From contig CM055113.1 of NCBI GenBank assembly GCA_029204225.1, positions 23,322,443 to 23,386,442 on the forward strand: a stretch of 64,000 nucleotides of DNA, written 5' to 3'. The position numbers and the translations under genes are program-made. Below the pieces are notes generated by a model. That model did no database searches. It saw nothing but the letters and a program-made list of their open reading frames with translations, and had not been told where the DNA came from. This document shows positions 1-12,018 of this stretch, piece by piece. Source of the DNA: Diphasiastrum complanatum. Lineage: Eukaryota > Streptophyta > Lycopodiopsida > Lycopodiales > Lycopodiaceae. Every line of letters starts with the position of its first letter. Positions within the stretch are counted from its first letter, which is position 1.

Positions 1-59
1 AAAAACAAAATTTACTTTATGATTTGCCCAACTCTAGGGACCCCCTAAAAAATCAACTA

Positions 60-898
60 TGTGAAATTTCAAAGAAATAAGACCAAGAATGGATCTAGAT
101 CAGATCCTCAAGAGGTGTTGGAAGCTAGATTACTTGATCTACTAATCAACCAATGATTAGATCTAGAATTAGATCAATTTCCCATAAAAAATCTAGCAGA
201 ACAACCAGCAAATGATAAAACTTGAGACCTACTGCCTTCACACGTGTGAAGAACAGTACCTATACGAACTTACAGCAAAGAGTGAATTACACATCTGTTA
301 GAAAGCAATAGAACCATATAATCACAACACAAATATGAGAATACCCAAGATATGCCTCCAAAACCAAGATCTGCTTCATTGATATCTCAAAGTGGATCCA
401 TCATGGATTAAATACAAAAAACATCATACTCTCTCTCTAAGCCACTTCCAGCATGTGTGAGACAGGTCATAGTGCTTATCCATATCCACTTTGGCTAAGA
501 TTCCATTAATTTGCCACATGATCATTGGTGGCTAGTGTTGACCTTCTAAATTCCTACAAGTTAGGAGATAGGTCTTTCAATCTAGGAGATTTGACATTTG
601 ATTATATACAATGGATCTGAACTTTTAACATGATATTTCACACATGGGAGACCACTCCTACCCATGTGATATAGCATTTTCTACCACTAGAATGGTGCCA
701 AGTGGCATAATACTATTAAACTAGTTTTTGGCCAATTTAGCCACTAGTTTCCAGATTAAATGATATGTACAACCTATATGATCTATCTAAATGACTTAGG
801 CACGTGGGAACAGGCTCCAAACATGTCTAATGATGATAGGTACAAGTCATTATGGTATTTACAAGATTTGATCAAGTTAGCTTTTGCTAATTTTAACA
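60..898 (-). repeat. copia-type LTR, minus orientation
   Basis: Reverse-complement similarity can be followed by eye along most of its length to the LTR at 61991-62849. Shared blocks include the start TGTTAAAATTRGCAAAAGC, the central CACGTG-containing stretch and the AGATCTA-rich end. The minus-strand 5' end is at 898 (TGTTAAAATT). The 3' end near 60 reads TTTCACA. No primer-binding site adjoins the low-coordinate end, so this is a 3' LTR or a solo LTR. A polypurine-like run at 911-932 on the minus strand favours a 3' LTR. Confidence 0.7.
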
Positions 899-910
899 AA
901 ATATACACAT

Positions 911-932
911 AAACCCTACCCCACCCCCCTTT
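911..932 (-). promoter_or_regulatory. polypurine tract candidate
   Basis: On the minus strand this is a purine run (AAAGGGGGGTGGGGTAGGG) about 12 bases upstream of the TGTTAAAATT LTR start at 898. That is where a plus-strand-priming polypurine tract of a minus-oriented LTR element is expected. Confidence 0.45.
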
Positions 933-1161
933 AAAAACTTTAATAAGAACTCCCCTAAACACTGTAAAGTTTTCCTAAAAAACATAAATTAAGAGTAGGG
1001 GGTACTTTTAACAAAAAAAAAATGTAAGACTATATTTTATTTCTTTGAAAAAAAAAATAAGTGAAAGACCAGAGTCACAACCAAGCGAAAGAGTCTCAAT
1101 TTAAAATGGAGTTTTGAGGAGATTTAAAATGTATATATAGTGTCGAGTTGTTCTTTTCATG

Positions 1162-1254
1162 TCATCAATCCGCGCAAAAGAGAATGGTGTCATTTTGAAC
1201 ATATCATCAATCCGCGCAAAGTCCCGCTATGTACAAGTCATCAATCCGCGCAAA
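1162..1254. repeat. three copies of a 17-bp motif
   Basis: The motif TCATCAATCCGCGCAAA occurs at 1162, 1204 and 1238, spaced 42 and 34 bases apart. It has a CGCG core and stands out in very AT-rich sequence. The intervening bases are not conserved, so these look like clustered sites rather than a simple tandem repeat. Confidence 0.7.
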
Positions 1255-1679
1255 ATTAAGCATATTCAAAATCATTAAATGTCGTCTTGCCAAATCACTA
1301 TATAACGACTAACCTATCCCCAGTTCTCAATGCAAGAATATATTTTTAAACACAAAATATATTAATAAAACAAATACAAGAAAACACGTACCATAATACA
1401 TATAATAAATAGTTCATAATCAAAAAACACATTTATAGTTCTATACAAAATACACTCATTATAGCCATTATATATAAAAAATGTTCCCCCACTTAATATT
1501 GCATGGCACAACATGAATATCCACCCATCATGGCACAATATGAATATCCATAACCTTATTGTGGGTTTTAGGGACAACCCAATGTCCATAAGTAAATCCC
1601 TCTCCCCTCTAAAAATTCACATTGCTTCTAAAATCCTCAAGATATTAATAATACTTCATCTACACATGTAGGGTCATCA

Positions 1680-2935
1680 AAAGAGGTTAGTAAAGCAAAA
1701 AACGTGTATCACCAACCAATTTGCTTACCCTTTTCATCATATGTGAGCCTCAAGGGTTATTGCCTTTGCCTTGATGTCCTCCTTGGCTTTTGACTTGAGA
1801 AGGCCTTTCACCATCAACATCCAAAGTACCATCAATCACATCATCGATATCAAGAATGTTAGATCCAATGTCCACACCCCCACACTTGAAGAAACTTTTG
1901 GAAAGTTTCCTTCATAAAAAATGACACGTCTTCCAATGACCACTTTCTTGGTTGAAGGAATGTATATTGTAAGCCTTCCGTACCTCACTATAGCCAACAA
2001 ACACACCTTTCTTTGAAGATAGATTCCTCATCAGTTCTATCATCATGAGTGATGTTGATATAGAAAATACAACCAAAAGTTTTGAAAAACTTGACACTTG
2101 GCTCCTACCAAACAATATTTCAAATTGGAGTTTTTCAATCCAATACCACGCTTGGCCATCTATTGGATAGAAAATTAGCACACAACAAATATTGATCCCA
2201 AAAGGATTTAGAAAGATTTTGCACCCTAACCTCATGGCTTTGGCACCTTCACATAAAGTTCTATTCTTTCTCTCGGCCACTCCATTTTGTTGTGGTGTCC
2301 TTGTGCTTGTGTACTCTCTCTCGATCCATGTTCTTCACATAAGGCCTTGAACTTGGTAGATATGTACTCTCCACCATTGTCACTCCTCAAGCACCTGAAT
2401 TTTGTGGAAAATTGAACTTTCATTGCATTATTGAACTTGAAAAAGATGTTCAAACCGCCTCATCTTTTCTCTTTAGTAGATATACCCACCAAATTTACTA
2501 AAATCATCAATGAATGTAACATACATTCTTAGCACCACTAATGTCAATTGTAGATAAACCCATGTTCATTGCCCGAATATACAAGACATAAAGGCTTACT
2601 TGATCTTGATGTAGATCTCTTGTAAGTAACCTATGTGACTTAGAAAGTGCGCATGGCTCACAAACATGACTAATGACAAGATTTTGGTAGACCAAAAACA
2701 ACTTGCCTTTTTGCAATCACCTCCAATGACTTGAAGTTGAGATGCACCAATCTCTTGTGCCATACCTCTTGATTTGAATGTCCTCTTTTGCCATACATCC
2801 CAACTTGGTAAGTGCAACTAACACAAGCATCAAGTGTTGAACAACTTACCTTGTCTCTTTCCTTTACAATCAATTCATCTTCTTTTTTGATCAAACAAGC
2901 ACCACCAACAAACTCCACCTTGGATTCCTTATCAA
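1680..2935 (-). pseudogene. Ty1/copia integrase remnant
   Basis: Read on the minus strand, frames change several times. In order there are a GAG-pre-integrase stretch (VWHKRLVHLNFKSLE near 2750), integrase core pieces (LRSDNGGEYISTKF near 2370; AERKNRTL near 2275) and the integrase C-terminal part (GVFVGYSEVRKAYNIH near 1990). Stops and frameshifts separate the segments, and no reverse transcriptase follows, so the element is truncated. It probably belongs with the LTR at 60-898. Copia assignment rests on the motif order; no intact protein is encoded. Confidence 0.8.
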
Positions 2936-3029
2936 GTAATTCGACTCACACTAAGAAGATTCTTAGTAATGGAAGAATGAATAAAACACTCTCTCAAATT
3001 CACATTCTTATTAATAGAAAGGTGGATTC

Positions 3030-3245
3030 TGATTGATCAGGTTGTAGGAGTTTGTATGCCTTGTGATCTAGGGAGTAAGTCTATGAAAATCAACTTCCTG
3101 CTTTTGTCATCCAGCTTTTTTCTTAGATATTTAGGGATATGAGCATAGCAATGCATCCAGACACTCGAACATGTTTGAGTGATGGCTTCGATCCAATCCA
3201 CACCTCATAGATGTCTTGCCATTCAGTGGCCTTAGTGAAGGATCA
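3030..3245 (-). pseudogene. copia integrase C-terminal fragment
   Basis: Minus-strand translation gives YEVWIGSKPSLKHVRVSGCI, followed in other frames by KYLRKKLDDKSRKLIF and SLDHKAYKL. This is the typical end of a copia integrase domain. It is a separate piece from the 1.7-2.9 kb remnant because it repeats the same domain region. Frameshifts every 30-60 bases show it is old. Confidence 0.65.
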
Positions 3246-3319
3246 ATTTTACAGGTAGTGCAGCATGCTCAAGTAACAATGAAAAGAAGAAGTAGTTTCA
3301 ATAGCAAGCAAATGTTGTC

Positions 3320-4450
3320 TCAACCAGTAACTCGATCCAGCATGAAGAGGAAGATGAAGCTGCCTTAATGACCAAGGTCAAAAATTTGCAGGATGCTGAT
3401 TCCTGGTACCTGGACTCTGGAACAACTCAGCACATGACCCATCATTGAGACTGGTTCGAAAATTACAAAATCTTTCACCCATCATGCTAGAGTTGTACAA
3501 CTTGGTGACCATGCAACTCATTCATTGAAGGGGAAGAAATAGTCAGGGTCGAATTTCAGAGAGGTGCTGTTAAGTTGTTGTCCAGTGTCTTATACATTCC
3601 AAGAATTACCAAAATATGCTTTTCTATAAGCATGAATCCACTGATTCTGGTCAAAGGGTCGAGTTCAATACTGAGGGCTGCACCATTCTTGACAAGACTA
3701 GTAAAGGTCCTAGCATTCGGTAGAAAATGTGGCTACCTTTACAAATTGAGTCACTGTGTTTCTACAAATAGTCAAGCTCTGATTTCTACTTTTGAATCAA
3801 ATCATACATTGTGGCATTTCAGACTAGGCCATTTAAATTTGAAAAGTATTCCACAAATGTCAAATCAGAACTTCATGCAAGATCTTCTTCTATTAGCAAA
3901 TCAGATTCACCATGTGAAAGCTGTATTATCAGCAAGCATGCTAGAAGTCCATTCAGTTCGGATTCTGTTCACACTTCTAGAGATTTGCTAGACTTGTACA
4001 TAGTGACCTCCATGGCCCAATGTAGACTCCTTCCACGAGTGGGGAGCTCCTTATTTTCTGACTTTTATTGATGAGTTTTTCTAGGAGAATTGCTACTTAC
4101 TTTTTGAAGAATAAATCTAAGACTTTCAAATTCTTCAAACAATTTTCAAGGCATCTATAGAAAATGAGACTCAGAGAAAATCAAAGCATACGTTCTGATG
4201 GAGGGGGAGAATACATCTCCACGAGTTCAAGGAATTCTGCAGGGCCTATGGTATACACGAACAACACACACGATCTACTCACCATAGTCAAATGGAGTAG
4301 CAGAATGGAAAAATCGAACACTCATTGAGAGTGCCAAAGCATGATGACCCGTGCTTCTCTTCCAAAAAGATTTTTGGTAGAAGCTGTTACTAGACCAGTC
4401 CTCTTACAGTATTTGCTGAAAAGGTTTCTGCATTAGTTGGGATGATGAAG
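3320..4450 (+). pseudogene. copia protease-integrase remnant
   Basis: Plus-strand reading shows the aspartic protease motif in DSWYLDSGTTQHMTH near 3405, a GAG-pre-integrase segment (LWHFRLGHLNLKSIP near 3815) and an integrase zinc-like CESC followed by KHARSPF near 3920. RSDGGGEYIST (near 4190) and KWSSRMEKSNTH mark the core. Stops and frame changes interrupt throughout. Its orientation is opposite to the copia pieces on both sides, so this is an independent insertion or an inverted segment. Confidence 0.75.
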
Positions 4451-4469
4451 GAAAATTCTGAACTCGACC

Positions 4470-5235
4470 CTGAGCCAGAATTTCAAACCTGAGTTGAAAT
4501 TTGACCCTGAGCCAAAATTTGAACCTGATTTAAATTCAAACTTGACTGCATGTTGTTCCGTTTGCCTAAATAATCAGATTTTGTGGATTTCTCTGACTTG
4601 AACTTTTGATTTCTCTTTGTGTAAAGAGCTTGAGAATCAGATCCCTGAGCTTGACCAGGAAGCATTTCTTCTGATCTTCTCTTGTATCAACATAGAGATG
4701 GCCTTGGTAAATTTAGTGCTGCTGGGTCAAAATGGCCATGACCCCATGTTTCATAGGATCAGGGAGACTTGATAGACAGAGTCATTACTGCAATCTGAAT
4801 CTTCATTGTTTGATCCTATTGTAGTCATTTGCTCCATGAGGTTTTTGAATGTGTTAGATGGTTGGAAATAGTGTCTACATCAGACATTCTGAGTGTGAAA
4901 AACTTCTTCCTCAGATGTAGTTTAGATGTCGACATCTATGATGTCATAGAGTGTAGCTAGGATGACCCAAGCATCCTTGGCAAGTCTGTGCAGATCAGAT
5001 ATGACTGATTTGGGAGTAATTAATGTTCAATGTGATGAATGCAAATGCCTTGCCATCTCGTTGTCTCCACATGGTGAAGCTAGCTGCATCAGCCTCTGGC
5101 TTGTTGACTTCAGTTCCATCAATACAATGTCCCAAAGTCCCTTGGCTAGTAGAACAAATCTCATCCAGAGATGGTAGTTCTCACCATTGAGCTTTGTCAT
5201 CAGAGAAGAGCTAGAAGTACAATCCATTTCTGGTA
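4470..5235 (-). pseudogene. copia gag (UBN2-type) remnant
   Basis: The minus strand begins near 5229 with MDCTSSSSLMTKLNGENYHL and LLAKGLWDIV, the usual start of copia gag. Degraded parts follow: LATLYDI near 4980, LMEQMTTIGSN near 4840 and TKFTKAISML near 4700, then a lysine-rich tail. No zinc knuckle is legible. The block 5295-5352 just upstream matches 51780-51837, which may be the end of this element's LTR. Confidence 0.7.
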
Positions 5236-5294
5236 TAGAATCAATATTGTTGGTAGAAACAACAATAGCGGATTACTGTTGGCTGCGCACTTGT

Positions 5295-5352
5295 AAGAAA
5301 CACACATCTCTTGATTCTTGGATAGCCTAAGAACATCAAGAACTGGATTGTA
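5295..5352 (-). repeat. 58-bp block shared with 51780-51837
   Basis: The reverse complement of this block differs from plus-strand 51780-51837 at three of 58 positions by eye. It includes the near-palindrome TCTTRGGCTATCCAAGA. Here it lies between a gypsy integrase tail and a copia gag start; at 51.8 kb it lies inside an LTR-like region. It is probably the R/U5 end of a shared LTR family. Confidence 0.6.
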
Positions 5353-5384
5353 GCTGCCAAAACTTGTGTAATTAGTTGCCATTC

Positions 5385-5790
5385 ACTGGGTATCAAATCT
5401 TCTACCATCCAGGTGTTCCAAGATAACTGCTCTGTACGACAATGTTTCTTTCACTTTGTATGGTCCTTCACCTATAAATTTCAATTTTTCCTTGATCAAT
5501 TTTGTCCTTATACATCAAAGCTAGATCTCCTTCCTCCAAGATCTTTCTTATGTAAACGACGATCATGCCATGCCTTACGTTGGGCTTTTCTCTGCTGCTA
5601 GTGCATGAACTGCCATCAATCTGGTTTCACAGAGTTTATGCAAAGCCTCATGATGTAAGTTGTAAAGATTTAGCATCATCCAACCGTTCCATTGTTGCTA
5701 TGCATAGAGATGTATTTTTAGTAGAAATATCCTTGAAGTTCATTTATCTCCAAGTTTTTGAGTCCTTTATAAGTTTTGATGAATGATTGA
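5385..5790 (-). pseudogene. gypsy integrase C-terminal remnant
   Basis: Minus-strand frames give KAWHDRRLHKKDLEEGDLAL and then MYKDKIDQ, followed after a frameshift by KFIGEGPYKVKETLSYRA. This spacing of AWHDR, GDL and a GPY motif is typical of the end of Ty3/gypsy pol, closest in flavour to Athila/Tat elements. No other gypsy domain adjoins it. Confidence 0.65.
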
Positions 5791-5799
5791 TATGATGTG

Positions 5800-8740
5800 A
5801 TGTTTTTTTGGAAAGAATGTTTGTGCTCGAGATGTGAAAGTGTACAATGGTTTCAATTTCATTTTCAAATATTTCTCTTTTTGTTGTAATAATAGAAGTT
5901 GTGTTAGTGGTCAATCGTAGTGTTGATGCAAAAGTTAGGGTTAATGGTGGTGTTAGAGAGCTTGATAGAGCTAATGTATTGTTAGTGAAAAGGATTAGAT
6001 TTAAACTAGGAATATTAATAAGTGTGATGTGAAGTGTTAAAGTAGACTCAAAATGTGATAGATTAACAATTTACTAGTAGTTCTAACTTCATGTATCTAT
6101 CTACTACTTTGGCTCTTTAAATTGGATGTCTTCAAAATAGAAACGATATATGGAGGGAAGTTTTCCTTCAATCCATTGTTTGAAAAAATGTAAGCTTATG
6201 AAAATGGAATGTGTAGTTGTATTGATCATGTGTGTTTTGTAGAAAAAGTAGAACATGAGTGAATAGTGTTCTAAATTTGTAAATCCTCATTAGAACGAGC
6301 CATGATATGATATACCGTGGAATGACTAGCCATTGCCATCCATCTATGCTTGGATAACATAGAGTGGTGAAGCATCCATCAACATATTTTAAATGGCATC
6401 TTTTGACACATTTGTGTTGAGGATTACAATATTCCTATTTGAGTCCCATACTTGATGTAAACCTTAAGCTCATAAAATACTTACACAACTTAATAACAGA
6501 TCATAGCACAAGAAGTTTGAAACTTAGTAGCTCTAACCAAGTAATTTAAAAAAATTACTAGTAAATGATGTAATTAATATTCTTGGTCAATTTGTGAGAT
6601 CAATAACCTCTAAGATCATGAATATTTTGAATATCCAATATTTCATTCTATTATTCTATGTTAGGCTTACCTTTTAGAGAGAACCATAATTTCTCTTGAG
6701 AATATAGTACTTTATTTTAATAGAATTAAAAATATAACAAATGCACATTATAATCAAGGAATTTTTCTTTTGGCTTTAGTCTGTCTTTGTTTTTTTTTTT
6801 CCCCATTTTGGACCTTGAAATTTTTGTTTTACTTCACAATAGAAAATTTACTAACAAAATTTAATTACTACTAAATTTTACATAGTTTTAGAAGGAAATC
6901 TAAAGTGAAGTGGAATGTAAGCTGATGATTCATTCAACTAGACATTTATATGAACGTGATAATATGCACATACAGTAACATTGTATGTCCGTAAGTGCAC
7001 TTAAGAAGGTGAATAGCAAATTGAAACTTTTTTAGAAATTGAGAGGCGGTCGAATTGAACATCAAAGATAGATGTTACATGAACTAGGTGGACTCATTAA
7101 GCGCAACTTATAGTTTAGTTGGAAAACCTATTTGCATTTCTTTGCACATGACCATGTCATTCCATCTACTAGTAGCATATTAACAACCTAGAGTTAACCT
7201 ATGTGCTCATGAATTGCTCCAAAATGAAATCACCTAAGACTAGGTTGGATGAGTTAATGGAAACATTGGAGCCCATAACAAACAATAGAAGGCTACATTT
7301 TGAATGGTTTTGGTATCACTCTAGCATGTCATCTATTTAGCAATGAGAAGATTCAACAAACACCAATTTCATATGCTAAAAAGTGAATTATCAAGACTTG
7401 GTACATGACAATGTTGACCATTGCTTTTGTTCAAATGTCAATATCGGAATTGTTTTATGAAATGGATCTTGTGAACAAAATGTAACCAAGGATTGGTGTT
7501 TTTTTTATCATGATGTGCATACAGTTAGGGCTAGGTATCAATGGTTGTGCATGTGTAGGCACAAGATGGCACAAAATGAGAGAATTTTTTATTTTTTTGA
7601 AAATTTAACAATACATAGGAATGGTATATCTACTTTTTGTGGTGGTTTTGTTGGGTGCAATCAATGGAGACCATTGCAACATGTGAAATGAAAAGCAAGG
7701 ATGTGCATGCACAAGTACTCTTCTATAATAACCTGAGCTTTGTAGGATGTGGATGGCAATATCTTATTTTAGACATTTCATGGCCAGTGAAGTCCAAGGA
7801 AACTAGGTAGTTGTCAAAATAGTATATGGTGATGATCCCAGATAATTACATATTGTTGTGCTTGCAATGGCAAAATGATGACAACATAGAGAAAGAAAAA
7901 GATGTGTATATCAGAATTGTGTCATGATGGAATACATAGAAGGTTCACATTTATCATCACATTCACATAAGTTCATTTCTTATTTTTGCTATTTTGAGTT
8001 TGTCATTGATTTCTTTCATTTGGAAAACACTAGATGAAAGAGGAGTTTGATGCTTCCTATTCAAAGCATGTCATAGCATTTCGACAACTATATTCTATGT
8101 GTAAGTTATATCTTCCTAGCCTTAGTGTTCTATGATCAGCTAGAGGAACCCACCAAATAATACAAATTTGATGTTTTGTTGTCAAAGGAAGAAAGAGTTA
8201 CCACATGACATCTCATCATATCAGATGGAGAACTGGCCAACACACATGACATCTCTTGCCATAAAATGTTCTCAGGTCCAATCCTCATGCTTGTAGGAGC
8301 AATGTTTGGAGGGGGGAAGGTGCGATTTATTGATGGGTTCCTTTCATCGTTTATCTATGTCAAGCAGTCAAGGAAATGTGCATAGGCCATAAATTATCGG
8401 AGTGGAGGACAAAGAATAGCAACTTTGCTTGTTAACTTCATAAGAAACCGGGATCTTAACAGCACCCAATGTTTGCCTACTAGGCAATCATGAAGTTGCT
8501 CCATTAGCTGCAATGTTAGCATGGTTTCCTTATACAAGATGAGTACCACAAGAGCATACCAAAATTTTAGTCATCATAGCTTTAGATCCTGAGATCCAAA
8601 TACTTGTGTATCTGGAAATTGAGTCTAAGAAAGTGAATAATAGCCTCCACAGAAGAGCTTTTTCTTCTAAATCTGACTTTTGCTTCTTCTCATCTAGACC
8701 ATTAATTCTGTATATAAACTTTTAAGGTAGGAGCGCGACA
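5800..8740. other. AT-rich stretch, no gene recognised
   Basis: About 2.9 kb of AT-rich sequence with scattered stops in all frames. I see no transposon domain, no long open frame, no RNA gene and no clear repeat. It is the 3' flank of the LBD gene and may hold very old, unrecognisable repeats. Confidence 0.6.
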
Positions 8741-8750
8741 GCAGTTTTTC

Positions 8751-10116
8751 TCATGGTGCAGTGACGTAGTTTAAAGAAGTAGCTGCCTGCTTGTTCATTT
8801 GGGTACCTTGTCTCTGACAGAGTAACTGCAACAGCTTCGATGAGCCAGCGTCGCCACAGGGCCAAAGGGGTATGGACAAATCTGCAGTATCCAAACTCGT
8901 TACAGAACCCTCTGAGTTTACTGACCTACTGGAGAGAGACGGCTGCTTGTTATTGATGCCCGGCTGTTGGGTTGCTGCTTTTGATGAAGGATGTAAGCTG
9001 AGACTCAGTTTCAGATCCATGTTCATCGCTTTGGCCTCTGAGATGTTTGGATTTCGTCTCGCAGCTATGTCTTCAGTACTACAACGGGGAGGCTGAGTAG
9101 CTTGAGGCTTGAGCGAAATCGGTAGTGTCAGATCCAAAGGAGCTTGAACATGCTGTCTTTTCCTAGAATTTTGCTGCTGGAATTTCTTCGCCAAGTTCTC
9201 TGTCTGTCCCCCTTTGCAATTATCGAAAGCTTCATGGCAAGAGAGGCTTAAATTTGTGTCCAGAATTGCTCCAAGACTTCTCTTTATGCTCTTCACACTC
9301 ATGTTTAAGCTATCACAGTGCATAGCTGGATAATTAACTCCTCCCAGTCTTTCTATATAAATCTCATTCTCTAGCTGATAGGTGGCGGAACGCTGTGCAG
9401 TCGCATTCTTGTGATGTTCCTTCGGAACAATAGGCTCCTCTTCTCCTGTATGGAATTTGTGAAGATTCAACAGAGATATATTGGCAAGATCACCTGCTAC
9501 AGGGCTTGAGCAAGGAGCTGCAGATTGTGAAACTGGGTGTGGATTTCCGCCATCAAAGACCATCTTCACAGCGTCCTGGCAAATATGCCAGTTGCCTGAC
9601 CATAGCAGACCCACGGCACCATAGACTGGATTCACCGTCCTTCCACATGCTTCGTAGAGCAGAGATTTGAAGAGAACTGCATAATGAAGCATCCCAAAAA
9701 CCCTTGAGTAGGATGAAAATTGAAACTACACATTCTACTGATTCTCCATTGGTTCTTCCCCTACTTAACTAGGAGCAACGCAGACACTATACGGGAAATA
9801 TATCGTATGATGTAAAACCGTGCAATTTAAGATTGAAGCTATACAGGAGAGAAAGACTAAGGTATGCAGAATTTTGGTGTATGGATTTTAACATTTGTCC
9901 CTCCCGTAAAACCATACAGCTCATGCGCTTACCAGGACGTTGGCTATCTGGTACAGAACTGATGAAGCCCGTAAGCCCTGTTCGTCCAAAAAATTTGGCA
10001 ACAAACAAGGTGGCATTGCCCTGAGCTTCTGCTCCATCGATCCATTGCAAGCATGGACGCAACATGCAGGTCTCACTGCAACCCTTTCTAAGTACACGGC
10101 ATCCATTACAGCTCAT
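8751..10116 (-). CDS. LOB-domain (LBD) transcription factor, class II
   Basis: Two exons on the minus strand: 10116-9933 (184 nt) and 9676-8751 (926 nt with stop), giving 369 residues. ATG at 10116-10114 starts the classic [13 protein letters not shown]. The LOB zinc block CX2CX6CX3C uses Cys3, 6, 13 and 17. The GAS-type region follows ([10 protein letters not shown]), and exon 2 opens with [18 protein letters not shown], matching the class II LBD signature, whose intron sits at this point after QRP. The C-terminal half has two LxLxL repressor (EAR-like) motifs, LDLTL near 242-246 and LKLSLSL near 283-289. Class II members (the LBD37-42 type) act in the nucleus, and several repress nitrogen or anthocyanin genes in Arabidopsis; that role is inferred from family only. 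The frame is intact across the splice, so the gene is probably functional. Confidence 0.93.
9677..9932 (-). other. intron of the LBD gene
   Basis: A 256-bp GT-AG intron on the minus strand. The donor is CCTG|GTAAGC (exon ends at 9933) and the acceptor is TATGCAG|TTCTC (exon starts at 9676). Joining restores codon GTT and the conserved reading across QRP-VLFKS. The position matches the conserved class II LBD intron. Confidence 0.88.
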
Positions 10117-11830
10117 ATTTCTTCAGCTTTCCTAGTTCCCAGCTTCCACAACGTAGATCAATACTACCACGTAGATCTATAGCAAATGAAGAAGTCAAGG
10201 GAGACTAGGCTGTCACAAACACCCTGGGATTATCTACGAACTAAAGCTTTACCGCTTTTAAGTTTTCACCCTATCATACCCACACCCACGATATTATCAA
10301 GCTATATCCATGCAAAATCAATCGTAACATTCGAGATAATATAAACTACATAATTCTCAGACAGAAAGCCTGGAAAAAGATGCTGCAATCAGGAAAGCTA
10401 CCAGCCTGAGCAATAAATAGAAAATCCCGAATGACTACGGTAGTCGGAGCAGACCACGATATATATACACATACAAACATATAATTTTGTCTAACTGCTG
10501 CAATTCATGTGGATTGTAGCGATGCCCGACGCATCTCGAGTCTGTGCAGTACTAGGACGTGCTGTCTTTTCAGCTGAATGCATGTGAAGACTCGGGAGTC
10601 GTATCCACACAAGCAGCCAGGAAGCCCAACAACATTCCAACATATAGCCAACATCACATAATTTTACTGAGACTGCAGCTCTGATGCACCCTGAGCTGAG
10701 AATATGACGAATATACAAAGTTCAAACACGTGAAGATTGGACTGATCTGCTGCCTGCAGCTGCTCTCGCCGAAGCTTCAATCTCACAATCGGACTTTATC
10801 GCTTGCATTCCAGGAAAGCTCCGAAAGGATAGCTATGGAACAAAGGTAAAGAGCAATGCGATGCGAACTCCAACGCTCGAGGCAATGTAGTAGTATATGT
10901 ATATGTAAGAAGAAGCTGGAGTCAGCGACGAAAGCTTTGTGTGAGACAGGGCCAATATTTTGTCTAGACGGGAGTTGGGTCCCCCCCCCCCACCCCCTTC
11001 CCCCCTCCCTGGCTAGTGTTGTTGTTGGGCTGTGTTCAAATTCCAAAAACCCAGATACAAGGCCATGGACCTAGAAGGGGGACCCCACCCATCTTGCCAT
11101 CTCGATCTCTGGATCATGATTGAAACTTGGCACTAATGTCGCTACACCTCGGTCGATGAGGGTTGAGAACTCTCGAGCATGATGCACTCTTCTCACAAAG
11201 TCTTCTCCACACTTGGATGAGGATGGGGCCCAAGCATACACCCTGGGGTAAGGAATACTCACTCTTCCCTTGACCCTCATCTCTGTATTACATGATTTAT
11301 GAAGCAGGCACAACTTGGACCTCTATTCTTCGCATACCATGGCGTTGGGCGGGAATCACAATTGCTAATGTCGTCGGATCATGGAATAAAGAGATTCTTT
11401 ATTTCAAGAATTTATCGTATGATCCTATAGTGTTATGATCATTAGAAATTTTGAAACCATAAGGGTTTGTGACTAGTACAAATTAGTTTTACTAGGCTAA
11501 TGATATCAACAAGCTATCAACCTAAGTATGAAATAATGTTGGGGTGGGGTATTGGTTTTTTTTAAACATGTCGGTTTTGGTTCATGCTTTTTTTTACCAA
11601 ATATAACCACCAATTCCGAGTATGTGAAAACTTCCTCAATTGATTTACTCGTCATTCATGAACATCGGTAAAACGGTTGATACCCAAAAGTTTTTGGCAT
11701 TTACCTACCAAGTATAAGGCTTTATAAGGTATCAACATATTAACATGGGTGTTAGTCAATCCTATATCTGCAATCCTCAATAACGACTAGCTCTTTAGAA
11801 AAATATACATGATACCCTTATTGATACTTA
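10117..11830. other. LBD upstream region, no other gene
   Basis: This is the 5' flank of the minus-strand LBD gene. It should contain its promoter and 5' leader, but I cannot place a start site. It is less AT-rich than its surroundings to about 11.35 kb. Visible elements are an AT-rich ATATATATACACATAC stretch near 10458 and a pyrimidine run (13 C, then C-rich) at about 10980-11005. The open frames here carry no recognisable domain. Confidence 0.5.
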
Positions 11831-12018
11831 ACAATGGGGGAGCATATTCCTCACCCTGTTTGACATGAAAGAGGTGAGGAAGAGATTATCCAAGGGTAAA
11901 AAGTGGGATGCCATCATCTCACTAGGATGCATCCCACCCTCATCACCCTTGGATGCATTGGAGCCCACCTCTGTCATGTCAGATGTAGGTGAGGAATACG
12001 CTCCCCCCTCAACAATGA
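11831..12018. repeat. fold-back element (MITE candidate)
   Basis: The left arm 11831-11918 and right arm 11924-12018 are imperfect inverted copies. GGGGGAGCATATTCCTCACC pairs with the reverse complement of GGTGAGGAATACGCTCCCCC. GACATGAAAGAGGTG and ATCCAAGGGT in the left arm also have reverse-complement partners in the right, at the same order. The loop is only a few bases. It encodes no protein. Weaker similarity may extend the arms by 10-30 bases. A foldback MITE or a retroelement-free hairpin fits best. Confidence 0.65.

Noticed and set aside
10783-11313. Open frames on both strands upstream of the LBD gene (80-87 codons)
   Set aside because: No domain, no splice signals, and the frames arise from a less AT-rich, low-stop stretch with a C run.
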